9,184 nt of DNA, taken from an uncultured Bacillota bacterium (GTDB lineage Bacteria > Bacillota > Clostridia > Christensenellales > UBA1242). Location: the NCBI GenBank assembly GCA_945921365.1, contig CAMEKL010000016.1:1-9184 (forward strand). The letters are read 5' to 3'. Of the stretch, positions 1 to 5,515 are shown one piece after another. Within the stretch, counting starts at the first letter, position 1. Each line of letters begins with the position of its first letter. A program made the translations under genes and the position numbers. A model generated the notes under the pieces. It did no database searches. It worked only from the letters and a program-made list of their open reading frames with translations, and had not been told where the DNA came from.

Positions 1-22
1 CACTAAGTTCTGCAAATTTCAT
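1..22 (-). CDS. N-terminal fragment of a gene running off the left edge, possibly DNA polymerase III delta subunit
   Basis: Seen: an ATG at 22-20 on the minus strand opens a frame reading MKFAELS before the window ends. A perfect extended -10 (TG-A-TATAAT) ends 6 nt before this ATG, and there is no SD, so the mRNA would start at the ATG. Inference: in many Firmicutes the gene after comEC is holA (delta subunit, clamp loader), and MKF-E-L is a common way for clostridial HolA to begin. Seven residues cannot prove this; the identity rests mostly on gene order. Confidence 0.35.
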
Positions 23-28
23 GTTTTA

Positions 29-57
29 ATTATATCAATTTTTGTTTTTATTTGCAA
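29..57 (-). promoter_or_regulatory. sigma-A-type promoter for the left-edge gene
   Basis: On the minus strand, TTGCAA (57-52), a 17-bp spacer and TATAAT (34-29) with an upstream TG (extended -10). The -10 ends exactly 6 nt before the ATG at 22, so the predicted start of transcription is the A of the start codon. The -35 hexamer lies inside a perfect palindrome. Confidence 0.55.
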
Positions 58-70
58 TTTAAATTGCAAA
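51..70. repeat. Perfect 20-bp palindrome at the comEC stop codon
   Basis: TTTGCAATTT is followed directly by its reverse complement AAATTGCAAA, with the dyad axis between 60 and 61. It covers the comEC stop codon (61-59) and the -35 hexamer of the next gene. Neither side carries a T-run in the direction needed for intrinsic termination, so it does not look like a terminator. A protein-binding site is possible, but chance is also plausible in such AT-rich DNA. Confidence 0.5.
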
Positions 71-1588
71 AATAATTCCACAGCAAAAACTTGTTAACAA
101 AATTGCGCTTAAACAAGCAATCAGTTTGCTTTTTTTTGAAATCAGCATAAATCTGCTTGAAACAAAAAGGGTGGAATAATAGCCAAAATAGAAAGCAAAA
201 TTAAGACCAAACAATGTGATAAATGTGTGTGGAATGTTTGCAATTGTTTCTGCTGAAAGTTTTATAATTTCCAAAATAAATTGCACTGCAAAAAGAATGT
301 TGCCAAAGAAAGAGGATATGTAAAGAAGAGGAATTGTGAATATTAGAATAATAAAAGCAAAAGAGAAAATTGGAATAATAAAAAGATTAAGGAAAATTGA
401 AAGAATTGAAATTTTGTTAAAACAATTTATTAAAATGGGGAATAATCCAATTTGAACACATATTGAAACAGACAGAGGGCTTGCAAGAAATTTAGGCAAT
501 TTTAATTTAATTAAAAAATTAAAAATTGTTTTATAGAAAACAGCAATTGCAATCACGCTTGCAAAACTCATTTGAAATCCAAGGTCAAAAATTGACAATG
601 GTTTAACAAGCAGAATAATAATTCCTGCAAGACCAATTGAACTTAAACTGTCATATTCTTTGTTAAATGTTTTTGAAAGAATAAGAACAATTGCCATTAT
701 GCTTGCTCTAACCACAGATGGAGAAAAAGAACATAGAATGCAATAAATTAAAAGAATTGCAAAAACAACAGCTGGAATAACATATTTATTAACTTTGCAT
801 TTTTTAAGAATGAAATATAAAACGGAAACAAGAACTCCAACGTGAAGCCCTGAAACTGCAAGAATATGTGCAATTCCTGAATCTGAAAAATTGTTTCTAA
901 TTGCGCCATCAACTTCGCTTTTATCTCCAAATAACATAGCGTATGAAATGGCAGAGTTTTCTTCCGTCATGAATCTATTAAGTTTATCCTTAACGGAAAT
1001 TTGAATTTTTTCGTCTAAACTAACATTGTCATTGCTGATAATATTAAAATTTGATTTATTTGCTGTGAATGTGAAATAAACATTGTTTCTGTATGCGCTT
1101 GAACTAAAATTATTTGCTTTAAATGGAGAAAACTTTCTTAAACTTACTTTCCCATTAACAATTTCGCCAGGCAAAAATTTATTGTTTTTATTGTAATTAT
1201 ATCCAATCAAATTTTTTAGAGATTTTCCGTCTTCGGTTTTAACACTGTCAAATATTACTACTTGATATTTGTCATTTTCTGAAATTTTGTTTGACACTCG
1301 AGCAGTGATTGTTACATCTTCAATGTTTTCAATTTTAGCAAACTTGCTCACTTCAATTAAATATAGAGAAAAACCCAATGTAAAAGAGAGAATTATCACA
1401 AAAAGAACTTTAAAATTTTTCTTTAAAATGCAAACAACAACAAAACTGATTGAAAGAGCAACAAAAATACCAAGATAAACAAAATTGCTTGTTAAAATAT
1501 ATCTTGAAAAAACAATTGCTGTTGCAAGAGTTATAAAAATATAGAAAAGTGGACGAAAATTAACAAATTTTTTCTTTAGCATTGACAT
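59..1588 (-). CDS. comEC: ComEC-type competence membrane channel lacking the C-terminal metallo-beta-lactamase domain
   Basis: ComEC/Rec2 proteins form the inner-membrane channel that brings single-stranded DNA into the cytoplasm during natural transformation. Residues 1-70 hold three hydrophobic helices; about 75-190 form the soluble OB-fold-type region (DUF4131). The Competence domain follows with the signature AHILAVSGLHVG at residues 240-251, then many membrane helices to the C-terminus. The protein is 509 residues, against roughly 700-800 for full ComEC. It stops after the last helix, exactly where the metallo-beta-lactamase-like domain would begin, and no remnant of that domain is visible before the next gene. 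The start codon has no SD but lies 2 nt after the stop of the XRE gene, which suggests translational coupling; an in-frame ATG two codons later (1582) is an alternative. I see no other competence genes here, so a role in DNA uptake is inferred from family only. Confidence 0.93.
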   Translation of the reverse strand: MSMLKKKFVNFRPLFYIFITLATAIVFSRYILTSNFVYLGIFVALSISFVVVCILKKNFKVLFVIILSFTLGFSLYLIEVSKFAKIENIEDVTITARVSNKISENDKYQVVIFDSVKTEDGKSLKNLIGYNYNKNNKFLPGEIVNGKVSLRKFSPFKANNFSSSAYRNNVYFTFTANKSNFNIISNDNVSLDEKIQISVKDKLNRFMTEENSAISYAMLFGDKSEVDGAIRNNFSDSGIAHILAVSGLHVGVLVSVLYFILKKCKVNKYVIPAVVFAILLIYCILCSFSPSVVRASIMAIVLILSKTFNKEYDSLSSIGLAGIIILLVKPLSIFDLGFQMSFASVIAIAVFYKTIFNFLIKLKLPKFLASPLSVSICVQIGLFPILINCFNKISILSIFLNLFIIPIFSFAFIILIFTIPLLYISSFFGNILFAVQFILEIIKLSAETIANIPHTFITLFGLNFAFYFGYYSTLFVSSRFMLISKKSKLIACLSAILLTSFCCGIIFAI

Positions 1589-1590
1589 TT

Positions 1591-1824
1591 TTAATCATTT
1601 GAATCTGAATATCCCAGAAGATAATCAATTGTAACATCAAAAAGCGAAGCGATATCACAAAGCGTTATGAAGCTTGGTTCCTTCCCTCTCGTTTCCCAAT
1701 CCCCAATTGTTCCACGATTAAATCCCAGTTTGTTTGCAAGCTCTGCTTGTGTTAAATTTTGGCTTAATCTAAGCTCTTTAATTCTCTCACTAAAAAGTGT
1801 TGTCCTTTCGCTTTTTATCTTCAT
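1591..1824 (-). CDS. Small XRE-family helix-turn-helix transcriptional regulator
   Basis: A 77-residue protein that is almost entirely one HTH_3/XRE domain. Residues about 11-67 contain the typical pattern: FSERIKELRLSQNLTQAELA, then a recognition helix around NRGTIGDWE (residues 36-44), then GKEPSFITLCDIASLFDVTIDYLLG. There is no separate sensor or oligomerisation domain beyond the last helix. Proteins of this kind bind palindromic operators as dimers and usually repress their own promoter. A 15-bp palindrome lies 40 bp upstream in the promoter region. Its stop codon is 2 nt from the comEC start, so regulator and comEC are very likely one transcription unit. No SD is visible before the ATG. 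The target range beyond its own operon is unknown. Confidence 0.9.
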   Translation of the reverse strand: MKIKSERTTLFSERIKELRLSQNLTQAELANKLGFNRGTIGDWETRGKEPSFITLCDIASLFDVTIDYLLGYSDSND

Positions 1825-1830
1825 AATTAA

Positions 1831-1859
1831 ATTTTAATAACCCTATATATATTTTAGCA
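1831..1859 (-). promoter_or_regulatory. Promoter region of the XRE-comEC operon, two candidate -10 boxes
   Basis: Candidate A is an extended -10, TGC-TAAAAT, at 1859-1851. It would start transcription near 1844, leave a leader of about 20 nt without SD, and place the 15-bp palindrome at the spacer/-35. Candidate B is a second TAAAAT at 1836-1831, ending exactly 6 nt before the ATG at 1824 and giving a leaderless mRNA, but its -35 match is poor. The sequence alone does not decide between them. Confidence 0.5.
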
Positions 1860-1863
1860 CAAC

Positions 1864-1878
1864 TCGTCTAATAGACGA
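1864..1878. promoter_or_regulatory. 15-bp palindrome, likely XRE operator
   Basis: TCGTCTA-A-TAGACGA: two perfect 7-bp arms around a single central base (1871). It is G/C-richer than its surroundings and lies between divergent genes. With candidate A as promoter it would be centred near -27 of the XRE-comEC operon, an ideal repression position. The divergent promoter at 1905 lies 27 bp beyond its edge, so effects there are less likely. Autoregulation by the neighbouring XRE protein is inferred. Confidence 0.65.
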
Positions 1879-1904
1879 AAACAAATTTAAAAGAAAATTA
1901 ACTA

Positions 1905-1933
1905 TTGTAAAACATAATAAAGTATGTTAAAAT
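1905..1933 (+). promoter_or_regulatory. Sigma-A-type promoter for the small membrane protein gene
   Basis: TTGTAA (1905-1910), a 17-bp spacer and TAAAAT (1928-1933) preceded by TGT, an extended -10. Predicted transcription start is near 1940, giving a leader of about 17 nt that contains the AAAGGAG SD. Confidence 0.65.
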
Positions 1934-1944
1934 ATGCTCCGTTT

Positions 1945-1951
1945 AAAGGAG
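1945..1951 (+). promoter_or_regulatory. Shine-Dalgarno site that decides the start at 1957
   Basis: AAAGGAG ends 5 nt before the ATG at 1957. The longer in-frame ATG at 1924 lies inside the promoter, upstream of the -10 box, and cannot be the translation start of this transcript. Confidence 0.85.
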
Positions 1952-1956
1952 AAATT

Positions 1957-2214
1957 ATGTTTAGTTTGATAAATGGTTTTTTGCTTTATAGTAATCTGCT
2001 GGACAGGTTGTCTAAAACTCATGTTATAACAGGGCTTGTTTTGGCTGTTGTTGGTTTTGCTCTCGCACTTCTTGCAAGAAGAATTGCAACTGTTGCAAGG
2101 AAAAAGGAAGATAGAGCACTTCCAGTTGAAAACAACAATAAGGTATATCTTTCATTAAAAGCACTTGGTCTTGTTTTTCTTCTTGTTGCTCTCATTATTT
2201 TAATGTTCGAATAA
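1957..2214 (+). CDS. Small two-helix membrane protein of unknown function
   Basis: 85 residues. I do not recognise a family. Two hydrophobic segments are visible: about residues 21-40 (HVITGLVLAVVGFALALLA) and about 66-84 near the C-terminus (LGLVFLLVALIILMF). The loop between them is strongly charged and starts with basic residues (RRIATVARKKEDR), which by the positive-inside rule places the loop in the cytoplasm and both ends outside. No cysteine pairs, enzyme motif or lipobox are visible. It is transcribed alone: it has its own promoter and a perfect terminator that starts directly after the stop codon. It is divergent from the XRE-comEC operon, and the shared intergenic region holds the palindromic operator, so a link to that regulator is possible but unproven. 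Confidence 0.75.
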   Translation: MFSLINGFLLYSNLLDRLSKTHVITGLVLAVVGFALALLARRIATVARKKEDRALPVENNNKVYLSLKALGLVFLLVALIILMFE

Positions 2215-2260
2215 GAAAAAGAAAAAATGCTTTTTATAAGCATTTTTTCTTTTTCTTTTT
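2215..2260 (+). terminator. Strong Rho-independent terminator, 18-bp perfect stem
   Basis: Left arm 2215-2232, loop TTTAT 2233-2237, right arm 2238-2255, followed by TTTTT. The stem ends in ATGCTT/AAGCAT next to the loop and continues in an A-rich/T-rich pairing. It starts at the base after the TAA of the small membrane protein gene. Confidence 0.9.
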
Positions 2261-2269
2261 CTTTGGTTG

Positions 2270-2278
2270 TGATAAAAT
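2270..2278 (+). promoter_or_regulatory. Extended -10 promoter element before the DUF4132-like gene
   Basis: TG-A-TAAAAT with only a weak T-rich -35 that overlaps the preceding terminator tail. Counting 6 nt after the -10, transcription would start at 2285, the first base of the SD AAGGTG (2285-2290). This leaves a leader of only 10 nt before the ATG at 2295. Confidence 0.55.
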
Positions 2279-2294
2279 GTTGCTAAGGTGAATT

Positions 2295-4469
2295 ATGGAA
2301 GTTTTAAGAGAATTAAGTCAAATTGAAGATAAAATAAGAGAAATTTTTGATGTGAATTTTAATTGTGAAGATTTTATTTCAAAAATTATTCCACTTGAAG
2401 ATATAAAGAACACAAAAGTTAGAAACATTTCAAACAAAACAGAAATTTTGTGCGAAGTTTCTGACCTTATTATGCAACTTAGAAATTATATGTTTGCGCT
2501 TTCTAACATCATTAGAATGATGCTTTTTTGTGGGCTTGAAGAAGAAATATATATTTTTGTTAAAAGGCTTTTTATTGGGCAAATTGGTCAAATTAGATAC
2601 ACAAGCACAAAAACTGACTACACTTTTGATGAAAAATTCTTTGATAAGTTTGTTTCTATTGTAAAAAATTGTGAGGTGGAGCGTGAACTTTATCTACCTT
2701 TTGTGCTTAAAGCTTTTGAAAGTGATAAGTCAGACACACTATTTGTTTGGAAAAGACCAGCAATTGAGTTTATGCAAAGATTCTTTAACGAAAATGAGAA
2801 TTGGACTTTTGAATATTTAAAAAGCCATGAAGACCAAAAATATGGCATTCTTGCCATGATAACAGACTTTAACACTCCAAAGGGAATTAAACTTTTGTTT
2901 GAAGATTTTATGAGTGAAAATGCAAATGAAAACAAAATTGCTCATATTTTAAAGAAATATAGAAGAGAAACATTTTTTGAGCTTGACAAAAGAATCGTTG
3001 ATGCAAATGAAAACAAAGAAAAACTTCTTGAAATTTTGTTTATGTTTGGCAAGGAAACAGAGTCGATTACGCGCCTTAAAGAAATTTATGAGCATGAAGC
3101 AGATGAAAACATCAAAAATATGATTGCAGAAAAGTTAGATATAATTGAAGACGCAGTCAACAAAAGCGAAAAACAATTTGCATATTTGGCCAAACGAAAA
3201 GTTAAAGAACCGCAAGAGAGGACTCTTGGTCTTGTGTTTGCAAAATGCAACTTAAAATTTAAAGATGGGACAAAAGCAGATAATATTGTTTACACCTATA
3301 TAGTAAATTTATTTAAAGATGAAAACAATTTGTTTAAGCTTAAAAATCTTGAATATTTGTTGAATATATTCGATTGCGAGAGTTTGTTCAATTTTGCACA
3401 AGAAGTTTTTGAAAATTTAAAGAAAAAAGACGATATTAAATGTGCAAAATGGGCAATAAGAATGGCTTCTCTTCTTTGTGACGAATCTCAAGCAAAAGCG
3501 CTAGGCATTTTTGCTTTAACTTTGCTTGGCGAAAAGCGAACAAAGGAAGCAAAATATTTAATTGAATGTTTATGCTATTGTGGCAAGAAAGAGATTTTAG
3601 AAATTTTTGCTTCTCCGCTTATAAGCAAAATTGAAGAAGAAAATTTTAAAGATAAAATTCTTGACATTCTTCTAAGAAAATCTGAAATGAACAAAGACGA
3701 ACTTGCAGATTATTTAGTTTGTGGCAAGGTGGACAACATCACTTTTGAAGAACAAAAATTAAGATTATATGACGACTTTATAAATGATAGAAGATATTCG
3801 TTTGAATATTTTGATAAACTTTCAAAAGTTGAGCCTTTTAAATCATTGTTCGAAAGAGTTGTTTTTGGAGAATATAGATTTGGAAGATTAAATAATGCTT
3901 TCTGTATGAAAAATGGAGAGAAAAAATATCTTGTTGAGCTTTCAAAAGAAAATATTTTAATAACGGAAGATGAAAATAAAAAGTCGGAATTTAATATTGG
4001 CATTGTTCATTCTCTTGATATTGATGAGAGATTCGAATCGCTTAAAAATCTTCCTTTTGAGCCACTTTTTGATCAATTTAAATATGGGAAATATGACATC
4101 AAAACTTTCAATCAACAAATTTCAGAAGTCAATATTTTTTCCGGAATGTTCGTAACTGTTTCGCCTTATGTTGAAAAGATGAAAGAATGTGGGTTTAGAA
4201 AGAATGTGGAAAATGGAAATCAAACTTTTAAGTCGTTTGTTAATATTAACAAAAATTTAAATCTTGCTTGCTTTGTTCATCTTGATAAGCCAGTTTTGAA
4301 AGATCAAACATATTCTGTTTTAGATTCAATAACGTTCTATAAGTTTAGTGACTTAATTGAAAACAATGGAATGTATTACTACAAACTTGGTGATATGCTT
4401 TCAATTGGCAGTTTGCCTGCAAGATATTTTGACTATTGCTTGTCTTGCGTAATTTCATGTGCAAAATAA
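2295..4469 (+). CDS. Large helical-repeat protein with a DUF4132-like (MolR/YehI-type) C-terminal region
   Basis: 724 residues, soluble, with no signal peptide or membrane segment. Residues 1 to about 500 are almost wholly helical, charged and repetitive in style, as in HEAT/ARM-like scaffolds (for example NTPKGIKLLFEDFM and EAKYLIECLCYCGKKEILE). From about 510 the pattern matches what I remember of DUF4132. FKSLFERVVFGEY (about 515-527) parallels the family's F--LLERLVWG-Y, and FNIGIVHSLDID (from 566) with LPFEPLFDQF parallels its IGIVHPLEL--PF-QL block. No WGR domain is seen. Members such as E. coli YehI and MolR have no settled biochemical function. The start is set by AAGGTG 4 nt before the ATG. 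It is a single-gene transcript between two hairpin terminators. The DUF4132 assignment is by memory of motif order and needs a profile search. Confidence 0.8.
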   Translation: MEVLRELSQIEDKIREIFDVNFNCEDFISKIIPLEDIKNTKVRNISNKTEILCEVSDLIMQLRNYMFALSNIIRMMLFCGLEEEIYIFVKRLFIGQIGQIRYTSTKTDYTFDEKFFDKFVSIVKNCEVERELYLPFVLKAFESDKSDTLFVWKRPAIEFMQRFFNENENWTFEYLKSHEDQKYGILAMITDFNTPKGIKLLFEDFMSENANENKIAHILKKYRRETFFELDKRIVDANENKEKLLEILFMFGKETESITRLKEIYEHEADENIKNMIAEKLDIIEDAVNKSEKQFAYLAKRKVKEPQERTLGLVFAKCNLKFKDGTKADNIVYTYIVNLFKDENNLFKLKNLEYLLNIFDCESLFNFAQEVFENLKKKDDIKCAKWAIRMASLLCDESQAKALGIFALTLLGEKRTKEAKYLIECLCYCGKKEILEIFASPLISKIEEENFKDKILDILLRKSEMNKDELADYLVCGKVDNITFEEQKLRLYDDFINDRRYSFEYFDKLSKVEPFKSLFERVVFGEYRFGRLNNAFCMKNGEKKYLVELSKENILITEDENKKSEFNIGIVHSLDIDERFESLKNLPFEPLFDQFKYGKYDIKTFNQQISEVNIFSGMFVTVSPYVEKMKECGFRKNVENGNQTFKSFVNINKNLNLACFVHLDKPVLKDQTYSVLDSITFYKFSDLIENNGMYYYKLGDMLSIGSLPARYFDYCLSCVISCAK

Positions 4470-4502
4470 AGTTGACTCTATGTCAACTTTATTTATTTAT
4501 TG
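4464..4502 (+). terminator. Rho-independent terminator overlapping the stop codon
   Basis: Perfect 13-bp stem: AAATAAAGTTGAC (4464-4476), loop TCTAT (4477-4481), right arm 4482-4494, then a tail of repeated ATTT. The TAA stop of the DUF4132-like gene (4467-4469) is inside the left arm. Confidence 0.85.
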
Positions 4503-4503
4503 T

Positions 4504-4534
4504 TTGAATTAAAAACTTATATTATGCAAATAAT
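4504..4534 (+). promoter_or_regulatory. Tentative promoter for the tail-anchored protein gene, predicting a leaderless mRNA
   Basis: TTGAAT (4504-4509), a 19-bp spacer and AATAAT (4529-4534). The -10 ends 6 nt before the ATG at 4541, and no SD is present. A competing -10, TATTAT at 4520-4525, would give a leader of about 9 nt, also without SD. The 19-bp spacer is longer than ideal. Confidence 0.4.
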
Positions 4535-4540
4535 AGTTTT

Positions 4541-4912
4541 ATGTTAGATAAAAGAAGTGAGGCGCTTTTAAGAATAATAAATGAAAATTGCAAGGAGGGG
4601 TCATATAAAGTTCTTGAATGTGACGACCTAATTCGTGATATGCCAAGAAGGTTTAAAATAGACTGCGAAGGCATAACTCAACTCATGAAGTTTTTAGCTG
4701 GCAGTGAATATATCTCACTTAAATATAGCGATGAAGAGGTTTTTTGTGTTTGTCCGCTTCCAAGAGGTAGACGAGTTTTTGAAGTTGAGCAAGATGATAA
4801 GAAATTTAGAAAGCGTGTTAAAATAAAGCACTTTTTATTTTTTCTTATTGGTGCTGGTCTTGCATTTGGAATAACGCTGTTAACTTCATATATTTCAAAA
4901 AATTTTCTATAA
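4541..4912 (+). CDS. Tail-anchored membrane protein with a possible winged-helix N-terminal domain, function unknown
   Basis: 123 residues. Residues 1 to about 75 look like a compact helix-rich domain that ends in a beta hairpin. KRSEALLRIINENCKEGSYKVLE is followed by a helix (DDLIRDMPRRF), a second helix (CEGITQLMKFLAGSEYISL) and strand-like KYSDEEVFCVCPLP. This order resembles a winged-helix fold, but I see no strong DNA-binding signature. A basic linker (KKFRKRVKIKH) precedes one C-terminal hydrophobic helix, about residues 97-117, ending four to six residues before the C-terminus; the head would therefore be cytoplasmic. Four cysteines lie in the head (17, 27, 42, 69, with another at 71). 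No SD precedes the ATG. It may instead be a scaffold or protein-interaction domain tethered to the membrane. Confidence 0.75.
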   Translation: MLDKRSEALLRIINENCKEGSYKVLECDDLIRDMPRRFKIDCEGITQLMKFLAGSEYISLKYSDEEVFCVCPLPRGRRVFEVEQDDKKFRKRVKIKHFLFFLIGAGLAFGITLLTSYISKNFL

Positions 4913-5005
4913 AAAATGTAGGATTTTGTTTTAAAAAATCTAATTTTTTCCGCAAATTTTAACTAAATTTTGTTGTATTTTTTGTGATATTTTCTAATAT
5001 TTTTT

Positions 5006-5040
5006 AATTGTTTTATAATTCGACATAAAACAATTTTTTT
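5006..5040 (+). terminator. Rho-independent terminator with 11-bp stem
   Basis: AATTGTTTTAT (5006-5016), loop AATTCGAC (5017-5024), right arm ATAAAACAATT (5025-5035), then TTTTT to 5040. It lies 93 nt after the stop of the tail-anchored protein gene and 75 nt before the next ATG. It probably ends the upstream transcript, though a role as leader attenuator of the next gene cannot be excluded. Confidence 0.75.
5014..5025 (+). promoter_or_regulatory. TATAAT hexamer next to a 0A-box-like TTCGACA
   Basis: A perfect TATAAT (5014-5019) overlaps by one base an exact TTCGACA (5019-5025), the complement of the Spo0A box TGTCGAA. No good -35 is found at 16-18 bp. Both motifs sit in the stem and loop of the terminator hairpin, so either or both may be accidental. 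Confidence 0.3.
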
Positions 5041-5081
5041 ATTCAAATAAATCAAATTTTAACGAAATTTATTATTTTATA

Positions 5082-5110
5082 CTCCAACTTGTTTGAAAAA
5101 AACAAGGAGG
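5082..5110 (+). promoter_or_regulatory. Hairpin that encloses the Shine-Dalgarno of the 120-residue protein gene
   Basis: CTTGTTT (5088-5094) pairs with AAACAAG (5100-5106) across a GAAAA loop. After a 3-nt bulge, CTC (5082-5084) can pair with GAG (5107-5109). The SD AAGGAGG is 5104-5110, so nearly all of it is base-paired, 5 nt before the ATG. This is a classic shape for translational control. Confidence 0.55.
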
Positions 5111-5115
5111 ATAAA

Positions 5116-5478
5116 ATGAAAAATAGAAATGATGCATTAAAAAAACTTGCTAAACAGGCAAAGGAGAGGCTTTCTTGTGGAGGATATAACCAGCCACAAG
5201 GATTTGCGTCTAAATTCAAAATTTATGAAGGTGGTATTGTGGCTGATTATAAACTTATTATTCTCTCAGACACAGAAGATGAAAAACTGTATAAACAGAT
5301 TTGTGAAATCTTAGATGAAAACATTGACGTTCTAAATCCAATTGGGCAAATTGCAGACAAAGAAAAACTTTCAGAAATGACGCAAAACGAAAGAGATAGA
5401 TATATCATAAATCTTAGAGATAAATATCTAAAATTTAAAGATAGATATATAGAAGAAAAATTGAGAAAGGCAAATTAA
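5116..5478 (+). CDS. Small charged cytoplasmic protein of unknown function
   Basis: 120 residues from the ATG at 5116, chosen because AAGGAGG ends 5 nt before it; a TTG nine codons upstream lies inside the leader hairpin and is unlikely. No membrane segment or signal peptide is seen. Residues 1 to about 30 are basic and helical (NDALKKLAKQAKERLSCGGY). A middle part with strand-like segments (FKIYEGGIVADYKLIIL) follows, then an acidic helix, a conserved-looking LNPIGQI turn at about 76-82, and a long basic-acidic C-terminal helix (YIINLRDKYLKFKDRYIEEK). I have a vague memory of similar small clostridial proteins with an NPIG turn and a Q/D-RY--L--KY tail, but no function is attached. The SD is enclosed in a hairpin, so translation may be controlled. 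A 0A-box-like site lies further upstream, a weak hint at sporulation control. Confidence 0.75.
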   Translation: MKNRNDALKKLAKQAKERLSCGGYNQPQGFASKFKIYEGGIVADYKLIILSDTEDEKLYKQICEILDENIDVLNPIGQIADKEKLSEMTQNERDRYIINLRDKYLKFKDRYIEEKLRKAN

Positions 5479-5480
5479 GA

Positions 5481-5509
5481 TTGATTTTATTAAAATAAAA
5501 TGTTAAAAT
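5481..5509 (+). promoter_or_regulatory. Strong sigma-A-type promoter for the OGG glycosylase gene, predicting a leaderless mRNA
   Basis: TTGATT (5481-5486), a 17-bp spacer and TAAAAT (5504-5509) preceded by TGT (extended -10). The hexamer ends 6 nt before the ATG at 5516, so transcription should begin at the start codon. There is no SD between promoter and ATG. Confidence 0.75.
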
Positions 5510-5515
5510 ATTCTC

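Noticed and set aside
59..70. Frameshift as the cause of the missing ComEC C-terminal domain
   Set aside because: The region after the stop holds a promoter and the start of another gene, with no metallo-beta-lactamase-like frame, so the short form looks genuine.
1924..1956. Longer start (ATG at 1924) for the small membrane protein
   Set aside because: This ATG lies upstream of the -10 box and has no SD; the ATG at 1957 has AAAGGAG at 5 nt.
2019..2243. Minus-strand open frame opposite the small membrane protein
   Set aside because: Its start lies in the terminator stem, it has no SD, and its low-complexity product mirrors the real gene.
4922..4949. GATTTT/AAAATC hairpin followed by TTTTTT as terminator after the gene at 4541
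   Set aside because: Only 6 bp of nearly pure A/T stem, easily due to chance; the 11-bp hairpin at 5006 is much stronger.
5089..5115. TTG start at 5089 for the 120-residue protein
   Set aside because: It has no SD, lies in the left arm of the leader hairpin, and the ATG at 5116 has a near-perfect SD.
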